A DNA stretch of 64,000 bases from positions 4,011,501-4,075,500 of the forward strand of contig NZ_JACHNB010000001.1 of NCBI RefSeq assembly GCF_014205225.1. The letters run 5' to 3'. This document shows positions 41,422 through 49,756 of this stretch, piece by piece; position 1 is the first letter of the stretch, and each line of letters starts with the position of its first letter. This DNA comes from Actinoplanes octamycinicus (GTDB taxonomy: Bacteria > Actinomycetota > Actinomycetes > Mycobacteriales > Micromonosporaceae). The notes beneath the pieces were generated by a model. That model was not told the DNA's origin. It did not search any database and saw only the letters and a list, made by a program, of their open reading frames with translations. A program made the translations under genes and the position numbers.

Positions 41422-41847
41422 GTGCGCCTGCCTCGCCTGATCTTCCTGCTGTTCAACGCCGACCGCGCGGTCCGGCGCTGGATCGACGCCCGTTCCGGGG
41501 ACACCGGGATCGGCGCGTCCGGCGCCGGCGTGCTCTTCTACCTCGCCGGCCACGAGAACGCCCTGATCGGGGACGTGACCGCGGCCCTCGGCGCGTCACC
41601 GTCCGGGATGAGCGGCCTGGTGAACCGCCTGGAGCGGGGCGGCTGCGTGACCCGCTCCCCGGACCCGGCCGACGCCCGCGCCGTGCGGCTCGCCCTGACC
41701 CCGCGCGGGCACCAGGCGGTCGGCCGTGCGCGAGAGCTGGTCGACGACCTGAACGCGCAGCTCACGGCCGGCTTCAACGAGGCCGAGGTGGCGGTCGTCC
41801 AGCGCTGGCTGGAGCATGTGACGCGGGTCTCGATGCATCGGGAATGA
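41422..41847 (+). CDS. MarR-family transcriptional regulator
   Basis: A 141-residue winged-helix protein with the usual order: an N-terminal dimerisation helix, IGDVTAALGASPSGMSGLVNRLERGGCVTRSPDPADARAVRLALTPRG covering recognition helix and wing (with the conserved D-x-R), and C-terminal dimer helices. I start it at GTG 41422, 4 nt after the hydrolase stop. It most likely represses the divergent promoters at 40536 until a ligand binds. Confidence 0.87.
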   Translation: MRLPRLIFLLFNADRAVRRWIDARSGDTGIGASGAGVLFYLAGHENALIGDVTAALGASPSGMSGLVNRLERGGCVTRSPDPADARAVRLALTPRGHQAVGRARELVDDLNAQLTAGFNEAEVAVVQRWLEHVTRVSMHRE

Positions 41848-41980
41848 TCGATGGCTGCTCCCGGTCGACGAGGCCCGCGCGCTGAACCCGGAGCTGCTCT
41901 CCTTCGACCAGCGGCCGGCCGTTCACCGGAGTGACTTCCGATGAATCGCTAAACCCCGGCCGGGGATCGCCGAACGAAGA

Positions 41981-42011
41981 CGGCGTGGGCGCCCACCGGG
42001 CGCCCACGCCG
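41981..42011 (+). terminator. Terminator or attenuator hairpin before the arginine decarboxylase gene
   Basis: 14-bp perfect arms CGGCGTGGGCGCCC (41981-41994) and GGGCGCCCACGCCG (41998-42011) with an ACC loop, then CTGTCTTTC. It lies 134 nt after the MarR stop and 29 nt before ATG 42041, so it could end the MarR transcript or act as a leader hairpin. Confidence 0.7.
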
Positions 42012-42040
42012 CTGTCTTTCGAGCCTGTCCGAGGAGACCC

Positions 42041-42568
42041 ATGACTGACTCCGTCGTCTACGACCAGATCCCCGTCGTTCGCGCCATCGGCCGGGGCACC
42101 ACCTCGCTCGCCGCCTTCCACGACGCCCTGGTGACCATGGAGTGCGGCTTCTACAACCTGGTCCGTCTCTCCAGCGTCATCCCGCCCGGCACCACGGTCG
42201 ACGCCAGCGGCAAGGCGCCGGTCCCGGTCGGCGCGTGGGGCGACAAGCTGTACTGCGTCTACGCCGAGCAGCACGCGACCCAGGTGGGTGAAGAGGCCTG
42301 GGCCGGCATCGGCTGGGTGCAGCGGCGCGACGGCAAGGGCGGCCTCTTCGTCGAGCACGAGGGCACCAGCGAGTCGTTCGTCCGCGAGGCGATCAAGGCC
42401 AGCCTGCGGGACCTGGTGAAGGGTCACGAGGACGAGTTCGACGGCCCGGACTTCGTGGTGCACGGCGCGGTCTGCGACGGCGAGCCGGTCTGCGCGCTGG
42501 TGCTGGCGCCCTACGAGACCGCGTCCTGGCGCGGGATCCGCGCCACCGACCCGCCCGGCATGAACTGA
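42041..42568 (+). CDS. pdaD: Pyruvoyl-dependent arginine decarboxylase
   Basis: A 175-residue protein of the PvlArgDC family. The self-processing site is visible as RLSSVIPPG: cleavage between Ser44 and Ser45 would give a beta chain and an alpha chain with an N-terminal pyruvoyl group. Other family marks are MECGFYNLV before the site and AWGDKLYCVYAEQHA, with EEAWAGIGWV after it. The enzyme converts arginine to agmatine, a polyamine precursor or acid-consuming reaction. No agmatine-processing gene adjoins it. ATG 42041 lies 7 nt after GAGGAGA and strong hairpins bracket the gene, so it is probably a monocistron. Confidence 0.9.
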   Translation: MTDSVVYDQIPVVRAIGRGTTSLAAFHDALVTMECGFYNLVRLSSVIPPGTTVDASGKAPVPVGAWGDKLYCVYAEQHATQVGEEAWAGIGWVQRRDGKGGLFVEHEGTSESFVREAIKASLRDLVKGHEDEFDGPDFVVHGAVCDGEPVCALVLAPYETASWRGIRATDPPGMN

Positions 42569-42604
42569 TTCTTTCGGTACGCGGTAAGCGCTCGTCTCAG
42601 CGGC

Positions 42605-42635
42605 AAGGCCCCGCTCCGGTGTGGAGCGGGGCCTT
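42605..42635 (+). terminator. Terminator after pdaD
   Basis: AAGGCCCCGCTCC (42605-42617) and GGAGCGGGGCCTT (42623-42635), a perfect 13-bp stem with loop GGTGT followed by CCTGCTTCC. It is 36 nt after the stop. Confidence 0.88.
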
Positions 42636-42730
42636 CCTGCTTCCGGCGCCTCCGCCACTCCCGGTCCCCGGCTGGCTCCCCGGGATGCCCCGGCCCACCC
42701 CGTCGGCTTGCTTCGCGGTCCGGTCCGTTC

Positions 42731-43831
42731 TCAGGGGCTCGCCGCCAGGAACAGGAACGCGGCCAGCAGGCTCAGATGGACGCCGCCCTGCAGGACGTTG
42801 GCGCGACCCGGGACGACGGTGAGCGTGCCGACCACCACGGTCAGCGCCAGCAGCACCATCTGGGTGCCGCCCAGGCCGAGCAGCAGCGGGCCGTCCAGCC
42901 AGATCATCGCCACCGCGATCGCCGGGATGGTCAGCCCGATGCTCGCCATCGCCGAGCCGAGCGCCAGATTGAGGCTGGTCTGCATCCGGTCCCGGCTCGC
43001 CGCCCGGACCGCCGCGATCGTCTCCGGCAGCAGCACCAGCAGGGCGATCACCACACCCACCACGGACTGCGGCAACCCGGCATCGACCACGCCCGACTCC
43101 ACCGCCGGGGACACGCCCTTGGCCAGCCCGACCACGCCGACCAGGGCGAGCAGCAGCAGGCCGAGGCTGATCAGGGTGTCCCGGTTCGTCGGCGGGTCCA
43201 GGTGCTCCTCCTCGTCGACCACCCGCCCCTCGGTGGTGATCGGCAGGAAGTAGTCCCGGTGCCGGCGGGTCTGCACGGTCACGAAGAGCAGGTAGAGCCC
43301 GAGCGACGCGATCGCCGCGAACCCCAGCTGGGCCGGCGAGAACTGCGGCCCGGGCCGGCTGGTGGTGAAACTCGGCAGCACCAGACTGAGCGTGGCGATC
43401 ATCGCCACCGTGGCGAACGCCGCGCCGGTCCCCTCCGGATTGAAGACCGCGATCCGCCGCCGCAGCGCGCCGACCAGCAGCGACAGCCCCAGGATCCCGT
43501 TGCAGGTGATCATTACGGCGGCGAAGACGGTGTCCCGGGCCAGCGACTGCGACTTCTCGCCCCCGCTGATCATCAGCGTGACGATCAGGGCGACCTCGAT
43601 GATGGTCACCGCCACGGCCAGCACCAGCGACCCGAACGGCTCGCCGACCCGGTGCGCGACCACCTCGGCATGGTGCACGGCGGCGAGCACCGCCCCGGCC
43701 AGCAGCACCGCGAGCAGCCCGACGACGGGCGGCGGCAGGTCGCGTCCCCAGGTCAGCACCAGCGTCGCCACCGCAAGCACCGGAAGATAAACCGTCCAGT
43801 GCGAAAGATAAGACCGAATCTTGGGCGTCAT
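42731..43831 (-). CDS. chaA: Ca2+/H+ antiporter (ChaA family)
   Basis: A 366-residue membrane protein of 11 helices with the two alpha-repeat motifs of cation/Ca2+ exchangers: GEPFGSLVLAVAVTIIEVALI and SVVGVVIALLVLLPETIAAV, each with the acidic residue used for transport. A central acidic loop (VVDEEEHLDPP) separates the halves. The start at ATG 43831 leaves out an upstream Trp/Arg-rich extension translated from the repeat array. Export of Ca2+ or Na+/K+ in exchange for protons is the known role of the family. Confidence 0.88.
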   Translation of the reverse strand: MTPKIRSYLSHWTVYLPVLAVATLVLTWGRDLPPPVVGLLAVLLAGAVLAAVHHAEVVAHRVGEPFGSLVLAVAVTIIEVALIVTLMISGGEKSQSLARDTVFAAVMITCNGILGLSLLVGALRRRIAVFNPEGTGAAFATVAMIATLSLVLPSFTTSRPGPQFSPAQLGFAAIASLGLYLLFVTVQTRRHRDYFLPITTEGRVVDEEEHLDPPTNRDTLISLGLLLLALVGVVGLAKGVSPAVESGVVDAGLPQSVVGVVIALLVLLPETIAAVRAASRDRMQTSLNLALGSAMASIGLTIPAIAVAMIWLDGPLLLGLGGTQMVLLALTVVVGTLTVVPGRANVLQGGVHLSLLAAFLFLAASP

Positions 43832-43865
43832 CCACCAACTCTGCCAGACAGCCCACCCCCGAACC

Positions 43866-44128
43866 CCGCTTCCGCCAACCTCCGCTCGACCTCGCCAACC
43901 TCCGCTCGACCTCACCAACCTCGCTACCACCAACCTCCCTCGACCTCGACCTGTCGCCAATCACCCTCGACCTGTCGCCAACCTTCCTCGCCCTGTCGCC
44001 AACCTCCTTTGACCTCCCACCAATCTCTCGCCCTGTCGCCAACCTCTATTGGCCTGTCGCCAACCGAACTCGTCGCCACGCCGCGATCTCGTCGCCGCAC
44101 CCTGACTTCGTTGCCACGCCGCACTTCG
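43866..44128. repeat. Degenerate 20-21-bp tandem repeat array
   Basis: CCTGTCGCCAAY recurs at 43950, 43971, 43992, 44032 and 44053 (spacings 21, 21, 40, 21). It is flanked by diverged TCGCCAACCTCCGCTCGACC-like units on the left and CTCGTCGCCACGCCGCG-like units on the right. The array lies just upstream of chaA and 88 nt before the SelW-like gene. Its translations are Trp/Arg/Gly-rich in every frame, and I do not call it coding. Between 43832 and 44215 nothing else is recognisable. Confidence 0.75.
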
Positions 44129-44215
44129 CCGCCTGGCGCCCGCCGCTTGCCGCCCGCGGCCGTTTCGGGGCGGGTTCGGTTCGGGCGGCGAGGGTGGCGG
44201 GCATACTCGGTCGTT

Positions 44216-44521
44216 GTGAATGCGCGGACGCCCCGGCTGGAGATCGAATACTGCACGCAGTGCCGCTGGTTGTTGCGGGCGGCGTGGCTGGCGCAGGAGT
44301 TGCTGACCACGTTCCCACGCGATCTGGGTGAGGTGGCTCTGGTGCCGGGGATCGGCGGGGTGTTCGAGGTGCGGCTGGACGGCGAGACGCTGTGGAACCG
44401 CAAGCCCGACGGCTTCCCCGACCTGCCGCAACTCAAGCGGATGGTCCGCGACCGCGTCGCCCCGGGCCGCGACCTGGGCCATTCCGACCGCTCCACCCAG
44501 CCCGCCACCGACACCGAGTAA
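44216..44521 (+). CDS. SelT/SelW/SelH-family thioredoxin-like protein (Cys form)
   Basis: A 101-residue protein of the Rdx family: LEIEYCTQCRWLLRAAWLAQELL has the redox CxxC in which the second position, selenocysteine in some animals, is Cys. FPRDLGEVALVPGIGGVFEVRLDGETLWNRKPDGFPDLPQLK is the typical remainder. The start is GTG 44216. These small oxidoreductases are thought to act in redox control, and their substrates are unknown. It is convergent with the lipid-kinase gene, across the 16-bp repeat array. Confidence 0.85.
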   Translation: MNARTPRLEIEYCTQCRWLLRAAWLAQELLTTFPRDLGEVALVPGIGGVFEVRLDGETLWNRKPDGFPDLPQLKRMVRDRVAPGRDLGHSDRSTQPATDTE

Positions 44522-44554
44522 GAGTTAATACCGCTCATAACCCTTACCCAGGCC

Positions 44555-44791
44555 GCGAGGCGGGAAGCCTGCGAGGCGGGAAGCCTGCGAGGCGGGCAGG
44601 TCGCGGGGCGGAAGCCTGCGAGGCGGGCAGGTCGCGGGGCGGAAGCCTGCGAGGCGGGCAGGTCGCGGGGCGGAAGCCTGCGAGGCGGGCAGATCGCGGG
44701 GCGAGAGGTCTGCGGGGCGGGCAGGTCGCGGGGCGGGCAGGTCGCGGGGCGGGCGGGTCGCGGGGCGGGCGGGTCGCGGGGCGGGAAGGCT
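44555..44791. repeat. 16-bp G-rich tandem repeat array (15 units)
   Basis: Fifteen head-to-tail units of GCGRGGCGGGMAGSYC, mostly 16 bp with several 15-bp variants alternating to give a 31-bp higher-order period. The plus strand has dense GGGG/GGG runs able to form G-quadruplexes. It fills the space between the convergent SelW-like and lipid-kinase genes. The flanks to 44853 carry no gene. Confidence 0.92.
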
Positions 44792-44853
44792 GCCGGGACA
44801 GGAAAGGCTGCAGGTAGGACGGGCTGCCCGGTGGGGAAGGCGCGTGGGGCGGG

Positions 44854-45783
44854 TCAGAGGTCGGGGCTGTCTTCGGGGGCCATGATGCGCAGGGCGTTCG
44901 GGTCGATGGCGATGCGCATCGGGGTGGCGCCGCACGGCTCGCCGTCCACCTCGACGGCGGCCGGGCGGTCGGTTTCCAGCCAGAGTTCGCGGACCGCTAG
45001 AAACGGGCGTTCGTGCAGCGTGCGCCGGTGGCCGGTGGCGGCGTTGCGGGCCGTTTCGCGGAGCAGCTCGCGGCGGGACGGGCCGCCGACCGGGTACGCC
45101 ACCAGCAACCGGTCGTCGGCGTGCGCGTCCGCGGTGATCGGGCGGCCGGCGTGGAAGCCGCCGTTCGCCACGTACACCTGGTGGGTGTGGAAGTGCAGCT
45201 CGCGGCCCTCGGCGCGGATCGTGGCCCGGAGCGGCCGGTGCCGGGCGAGCAGGCCGAGCGCGGTGAGCGGGTAGGCGATCCGCCCAGCCAGCCGTTTCAG
45301 CCGGCCCGGCACGCTGATCATCACCTCGGCGGAGAGCCCGATCCCGACGTGGTTGGTGAACGGCCGGTCCCCGGCGACGCCCAGGTCCACGTCGATCACC
45401 TTGCCGTCGACCAGGGTGCTGACGGCGGCGTCCAGGTCAGGCTCGATGCGTACGGTCCGGGCGAAGTTGTTCGTGGTCCCGAGCGGCAGCAGTCCGAGCG
45501 CGACGTCCCGGTGCGCGAGCAGCCGCCCGGCGGTGCTGATCGTCCCGTCGCCCCCGCCGGCGATCAGCAGGTCCGGCCGTTTGCCGAGCGCGTCCTGGAG
45601 CAGCGCCTCCAGCTCCCCGGACCGCTCCATGGCATACGTCCCGAGCAGCTCGAACCCGGCCGCGAGCAGCCGGTCCCGGGCGTCCTCGTAGAGCTGCCGC
45701 CCACGCCGCGACCGCGTGTTGACGACCAGCGCCGCCCGCCGGTCCCGGCGGATGTCCTCAGTGAGCCGCTGCTTGCTCCGCAC
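44854..45783 (-). CDS. Diacylglycerol kinase-family lipid kinase (YegS/DgkB-like)
   Basis: A 309-residue soluble DAGK catalytic protein: AALVVNTRSRRGRQLYEDA, LIAGGGDGTISTAGRLL, LLPLGTTNNFARTV (GTxNNFA) and a C-terminal beta domain with VEVDGEPCGATPMRIAI. It lacks the membrane helices of the lipid kinase at 15133. It likely phosphorylates diacylglycerol or a related lipid for recycling. The gene is flanked on both sides by tandem arrays of 16-bp period. The start is ATG 45783. Confidence 0.88.
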   Translation of the reverse strand: MRSKQRLTEDIRRDRRAALVVNTRSRRGRQLYEDARDRLLAAGFELLGTYAMERSGELEALLQDALGKRPDLLIAGGGDGTISTAGRLLAHRDVALGLLPLGTTNNFARTVRIEPDLDAAVSTLVDGKVIDVDLGVAGDRPFTNHVGIGLSAEVMISVPGRLKRLAGRIAYPLTALGLLARHRPLRATIRAEGRELHFHTHQVYVANGGFHAGRPITADAHADDRLLVAYPVGGPSRRELLRETARNAATGHRRTLHERPFLAVRELWLETDRPAAVEVDGEPCGATPMRIAIDPNALRIMAPEDSPDL

Positions 45784-45910
45784 CCGCCGACCCTATCCGC
45801 CCACCCCGCCCGAACCCCCGCGCCGAACCACGCGGCGCCGCGCCCCGGACCCAACCGCGCGCCCGACCAAACCGCCCGACCGGCCAAATCGTGCACTGGG
45901 CCGACGTGCG

Positions 45911-46141
45911 CCCGGCCAAGCCGCACACCCGGCCAAGCCGCACACCCGGCCAAGCCGCACACCCGGCCCGGCAGCGCGTCCGGTCCAGCCCGCGTCCGGT
46001 CCAGCCCGCGTCCGGTCCAGCCCGCGCCCGGCCCGGCCGCGCGTCCGGTCCAGCCCGCGCCCGGCCCAGCCGCGCGCCTGGTCCAGCCCGCGCCCGGCCC
46101 AGCTCGCGCCCGGCCCAGCCGCACGTCGGCCCAACCGGCCG
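45911..46141. repeat. 16/17-bp C-rich tandem repeat array (about 14 units)
   Basis: The first three units are CCCGGCCAAGCCGCACA (17 bp), followed by about eleven units of YCCGGYCCAGCCCGCG (16 or 17 bp). It occupies most of the gap 45784-46155 between two minus-strand genes. It has the same unit length as the array at 44555 but a different sequence, with the G-rich strand on the minus strand. Confidence 0.9.
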
Positions 46142-46155
46142 AGTCGCCCGCCGTG

Positions 46156-47349
46156 TCAGTCCGCCGCGATGAACTCCGGGTGGCCCAGCAGGAACCCGTC
46201 GATGTTGTCCTTCTTCACCGCCTGCAGCAGGCGCACACTGTCGTCGGTGAGCAGTTCCACGCTGCCCACCCCGGGCACCGACTGCGAGTTCAGCTTGCCG
46301 GCGTTGGTCTTGATGGTGATCAGCCGGTCCGGTTTCAGACTGCGCATCCCGAGCGCCCAGTCGGCCAGGCTGATCCCGCCGCTGTCCACGGTCATCGACT
46401 TGCCGAACGCGCTGAGCAGCGCCGGCAGCTTGGTCGGCGAGTCCAGCCCGTCGGTCACCGCCTGGTTGATGATCGCCTTGAAGAACTGCTGCTGGTGCCG
46501 CTGCCGCCCGTAGTCCAGAGACTTGTCGCCGAGCAGGTCCCGCTGCCGGACGAAGTCGAGCGCGTCCGCCGGGTTGAAGCAGTGATCGCCCTTCGTATAG
46601 ACCTTCGGTTTCACCCCGGCGATCCGGGACCGCAGCGTGCCGTCCTTGTTGATCACGAAGGGCGCGGCCGGCTTGCCGTTGGCGTCGGTGCCCCGATGGA
46701 TCGAGGTGGTCTCGGTGTCCACGTTCATGCAGACCCGGCCGAGCACCTTGACCACGTCGCGGAAGCCCTGGAAGTCGATGATCGCCCCGGCGTCCGGGGT
46801 GATCCCGGTCAGCTGCTTCACCGTCATGGTGAGCAGCTCGAAGCCGTGTTTCAGCGCCTCCTTGCCCTTCAGTCCCCGGGTGCCGAAGGCGAACGCGGCA
46901 TTGATCTTCAACTTGCCGCCGGCGAAGGGCTGGGCGCCGTTGTCATAGGCGGGGATGTCGACATACGTATCCCGGGGCAACGAGATCAGATAGCCGCTCG
47001 AATGATCTTTGTTGATGTGCACCAGGATGATCGAGTCGGACCGCAGCGGCTCGCCGTTGATCTGGTCGGGGCGCTGATCGATGCCGACCAGCAGCAGATT
47101 CTTCGCCCCGTCGAGGTTCGCGTTCTTCTTCTCCTGGACCGGTTTCGCACTGCCGAGCAGCTCCTCCTGACCGACCTCGGCGGTGGCCGCGGCCACCGCG
47201 AAGCGCACCCCGACCGCACCGCCGCCACCGGCCACCAGCAGCACCGCGCCGACGACCACGGTCCAGAACGCCCAGCGTGGGGTGCGGCGTCGACGCCGAC
47301 TGGTCCTGCGCAAGAGAGTCTCCTCGTCCTCGGCGGTCATTCCACTCAT
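46156..47349 (-). CDS. LCP (LytR-CpsA-Psr) family cell-wall glycopolymer transferase
   Basis: A 397-residue protein with an Arg-rich cytosolic N-terminus, one membrane helix near residues 27-50 and an extracytoplasmic LCP domain: NLLLVGIDQRPDQINGEPLRSDSIILVHI, ISLPRDTYVDIP, GTRGLKGKEAL and DALDFVRQRDLLGDKSLDYGRQRHQQQF. The conserved Arg and Asp residues for polyprenyl-phosphate binding are present. LCP enzymes attach wall glycopolymers such as teichoic-acid-like chains or capsule to peptidoglycan. It is divergent from the glycosyltransferases at 47550, so it may attach the glycan they make. Confidence 0.93.
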   Translation of the reverse strand: MSGMTAEDEETLLRRTSRRRRRTPRWAFWTVVVGAVLLVAGGGGAVGVRFAVAAATAEVGQEELLGSAKPVQEKKNANLDGAKNLLLVGIDQRPDQINGEPLRSDSIILVHINKDHSSGYLISLPRDTYVDIPAYDNGAQPFAGGKLKINAAFAFGTRGLKGKEALKHGFELLTMTVKQLTGITPDAGAIIDFQGFRDVVKVLGRVCMNVDTETTSIHRGTDANGKPAAPFVINKDGTLRSRIAGVKPKVYTKGDHCFNPADALDFVRQRDLLGDKSLDYGRQRHQQQFFKAIINQAVTDGLDSPTKLPALLSAFGKSMTVDSGGISLADWALGMRSLKPDRLITIKTNAGKLNSQSVPGVGSVELLTDDSVRLLQAVKKDNIDGFLLGHPEFIAAD

Positions 47350-47549
47350 GAAGACGGGTCCGGCCGCCGGAAAGATTGCCGCCGGCAGATGGAATTTTTC
47401 CGAGCGGCCGGTTGCCGCCGGTTGAACCGCAGGTCAGTCGCGGTGCGTTGCTCGCCTGTTACTCGCTGACCCGATCACTTCCGTTCACTGTCGCGCCTCC
47501 GGCGGCCCATAGGTTCCAGATCACCATTCCCCGCCTGAAGCGAGCTGAC

Positions 47550-48533
47550 ATGTCCCCTCAGCCCGATGTCAGTGTTGTCATCCCGACGTGCAACCGGCCG
47601 GAACTGGCCGTCCGCGCGGCACGCAGCGCGCTCGGCCAGACACACCGGAACCTCGAAGTGATCGTCGTGGTGGACGGCCCCGACGACGTCACCGCCCGAG
47701 CCCTGGCCGAGATCGGCGACCCCCGGCTGGACGTGATCGTGCTCCCCGAGCGGCGCAAGGCCCCGAACGCCCGGAACACCGGCGCCCGGCACGCCCGCGG
47801 CCGGTTCACCGCGATGCTCGACGACGACGACGAGTGGCTGCCCACCAAGCTGTCCGTGCAGCTGGAGCTGGCCGCCGGCGCCCGGTCCGCGGCACCGATC
47901 GTGGCCTGCCGGATGGTGAACCGGACCCCGCGCGCCGATTCGGTCATGCCGCGGCGGTTGCCCGCTCCGGGCGAGCCGATCAGCGAGTACTTCACCGTAC
48001 GCAAAGGTCTGTTCTATGGCGACGGGTTCATCCAGACCTCGACGATCATGGCGCCCACCGAGCTGTGGCGGACCGTGCCGTTCACCGTCGGGCTGCGCCG
48101 CCAGCAGGAGCTGGACTGGGCGCTGCGGGCGCTGCGCGAGCCGGGCACCGAGCTGATCTACGCGGCCGAGCCGCTGGTCCTCTGGCACCAGGACGAGGAC
48201 CGGGAGCGGATCAGCCTGGAGAACCCGTGGCGGGAGCAGCTGGACTGGCTGCGCGGCAGCCGCGAACTGTTCACCCCGCGGGCCTACGGCGCCTTCACGC
48301 TCAGCGTGCTCAGCTCGATGGCCGCGCCGACCCGGGACGGCAAGCTCTTCCGGGAGCTGCTCGCCGAGGCCCGCCGGCACGGCCGCCCGGGTGTTCTGGA
48401 CTACCTCACCCACCTGCAGATCTGGGCGCTCCCGCCGAGTCTGCGGCACCGGCTGCGCGACCTCGTCGTCGGCCGCAAGCCGGCGAGCCGGCCGGCCGAG
48501 TCGCCCCAGCAGGTGCTGGTCGATGTCGACTGA
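47550..48533 (+). CDS. Glycosyltransferase family 2
   Basis: A 327-residue GT-A protein: VSVVIPTCNRPELAVRAARS, LEVIVVVDGPDD, the NTGARHARGRFTAMLDDDDEWLP block with the metal-binding DxD, and QQELDWALRALREPG near the base region. It would transfer a sugar from a nucleotide donor to a growing glycan at the cytosolic membrane face. The start is ATG 47550; translation further upstream is not domain-like. It overlaps the GT4 gene by 11 nt, so the two are cotranslated. Confidence 0.9.
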   Translation: MSPQPDVSVVIPTCNRPELAVRAARSALGQTHRNLEVIVVVDGPDDVTARALAEIGDPRLDVIVLPERRKAPNARNTGARHARGRFTAMLDDDDEWLPTKLSVQLELAAGARSAAPIVACRMVNRTPRADSVMPRRLPAPGEPISEYFTVRKGLFYGDGFIQTSTIMAPTELWRTVPFTVGLRRQQELDWALRALREPGTELIYAAEPLVLWHQDEDRERISLENPWREQLDWLRGSRELFTPRAYGAFTLSVLSSMAAPTRDGKLFRELLAEARRHGRPGVLDYLTHLQIWALPPSLRHRLRDLVVGRKPASRPAESPQQVLVDVD

Positions 48534-49644
48534 GCGCCGGGTGGCGATCTGGCGCAGCGCGATGCTGCCCGGCTCGGAGACGTTCATCCGCCATCAGGGC
48601 GACGCGCTGTCCCGCTGGACCCCGGCCTATGTCGGCGCCACCCGGATCGATTCGGCGCTGTCCCGCCCGGATGACGTGATCGCTTTCCCGGACCGCCGCG
48701 GCTTCCTGCGGCTGCGCTTGACCGGGACTTCGCCCCGGCTGCACAAGACCCTCCTTTCGGTACGGCCGCACCTCGTCCACGCGCACTTCGGCGGCGACGG
48801 CTGGCTGGTCAGCCAGACGGCCGCCCGGCTCGGCGTGCCGCTGGTGGTGACCGTGCACGGCCACGACGTCACCCGGCAACCGGCCAGCTCCGGTGCCAAG
48901 GGCGTACGGTACCGGCGCAACCTGCAGGCCGTTTTCGATCGCGCCACCCTGGTGCTCGCGGTTTCCGACGTGATCCGGGAGCAGGCGGTCCGCTGGGGCG
49001 CCGACCCGGCGAAGGTCCGGGTGCACCACATCGGCGTGCCGGTCCCGGCCGCCGTCCCGATCGTCCCGAAGCGCTGGGACGTGGTGTTCGTCGGCCGGTT
49101 CGTCGCCAAGAAGGGTGTCGACGACCTGCTGGCGGCGCTGGCCCGGATCGAGCGGCCGCGCCCGCGCGCGCTGTTCATCGGCGACGGCGAGCTGATGCCG
49201 GCGATGCGCGCCCGGGCCGAGCAGCTGCGGGTCGACGCCACGTTCGTGGGCAGTGCGTCGCCCGCGGCGGTGACCCGGCACCTGTCCGAGTCCCGGATCC
49301 TGGCCTGCCCGTCGAAGACCGCCCCGGACGGCGACACCGAGGGCCTGCCGACCACGGTCATGGAGGCCGGAGCGCTCGGCCTGCCGGTCGCCGCGACCCG
49401 GCACAGCGGCATCCCGGAAGCCGTCGTCGACGGCGAGACCGGCCTGCTCACCGCGGAGGCCGACCCGGTCGGGCTGGCCGCCTCGCTGACCCGGCTGCTC
49501 GGCGACGCGGAGCTGCGGCACCGGCTCGGCGCGCAGGCCCGCCGCCGGATCGGCACCCACTTCGACCTGGTGGAACAGACCCGCCGCCTGGAGCATCTCT
49601 ACGACGAGGCGACCACCGGGACCGCGGTGGCCGGCCGCCGCTGA
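48523..49644 (+). CDS. Glycosyltransferase family 4
   Basis: A 373-residue GT-B protein. The N-terminal half has HLVHAHFGGDGWLVSQTAARLGVPLVVTVHGHDVT; the C-terminal half has WDVVFVGRFVAKKGVDDLLAAL, ALFIGDGELMPAM and the donor-binding EGLPTTVMEAGALGLPVAATRHSGIPE with the E-x7-E pair. Such enzymes are retaining transferases for capsular or wall glycans. The start is ATG 48523, inside the end of the GT2 gene. Confidence 0.92.
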   Translation: MSTERRVAIWRSAMLPGSETFIRHQGDALSRWTPAYVGATRIDSALSRPDDVIAFPDRRGFLRLRLTGTSPRLHKTLLSVRPHLVHAHFGGDGWLVSQTAARLGVPLVVTVHGHDVTRQPASSGAKGVRYRRNLQAVFDRATLVLAVSDVIREQAVRWGADPAKVRVHHIGVPVPAAVPIVPKRWDVVFVGRFVAKKGVDDLLAALARIERPRPRALFIGDGELMPAMRARAEQLRVDATFVGSASPAAVTRHLSESRILACPSKTAPDGDTEGLPTTVMEAGALGLPVAATRHSGIPEAVVDGETGLLTAEADPVGLAASLTRLLGDAELRHRLGAQARRRIGTHFDLVEQTRRLEHLYDEATTGTAVAGRR

Positions 49645-49756
49645 CCGGTCCCCGGTCACCATCATTTCCGGTACGCCGAAGTGCCGCCGAGCGCGGTCCG
49701 GAGATCAACTCGCCTCGTGCCGATACCCTGCGCCGACGGGAGCATGGGAGGACAGC

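Noticed and set aside
41923..41934. TCACCGGAGTGA as another copy of the regulon motif
   Set aside because: The arms match but the 5-nt spacer is missing and no GAnnnT element is at the expected distance.
44555..44791. CRISPR array
   Set aside because: The units are directly adjacent with no spacers and no cas genes; it is a minisatellite. The arrays at 43866 and 45911 are rejected for the same reason.
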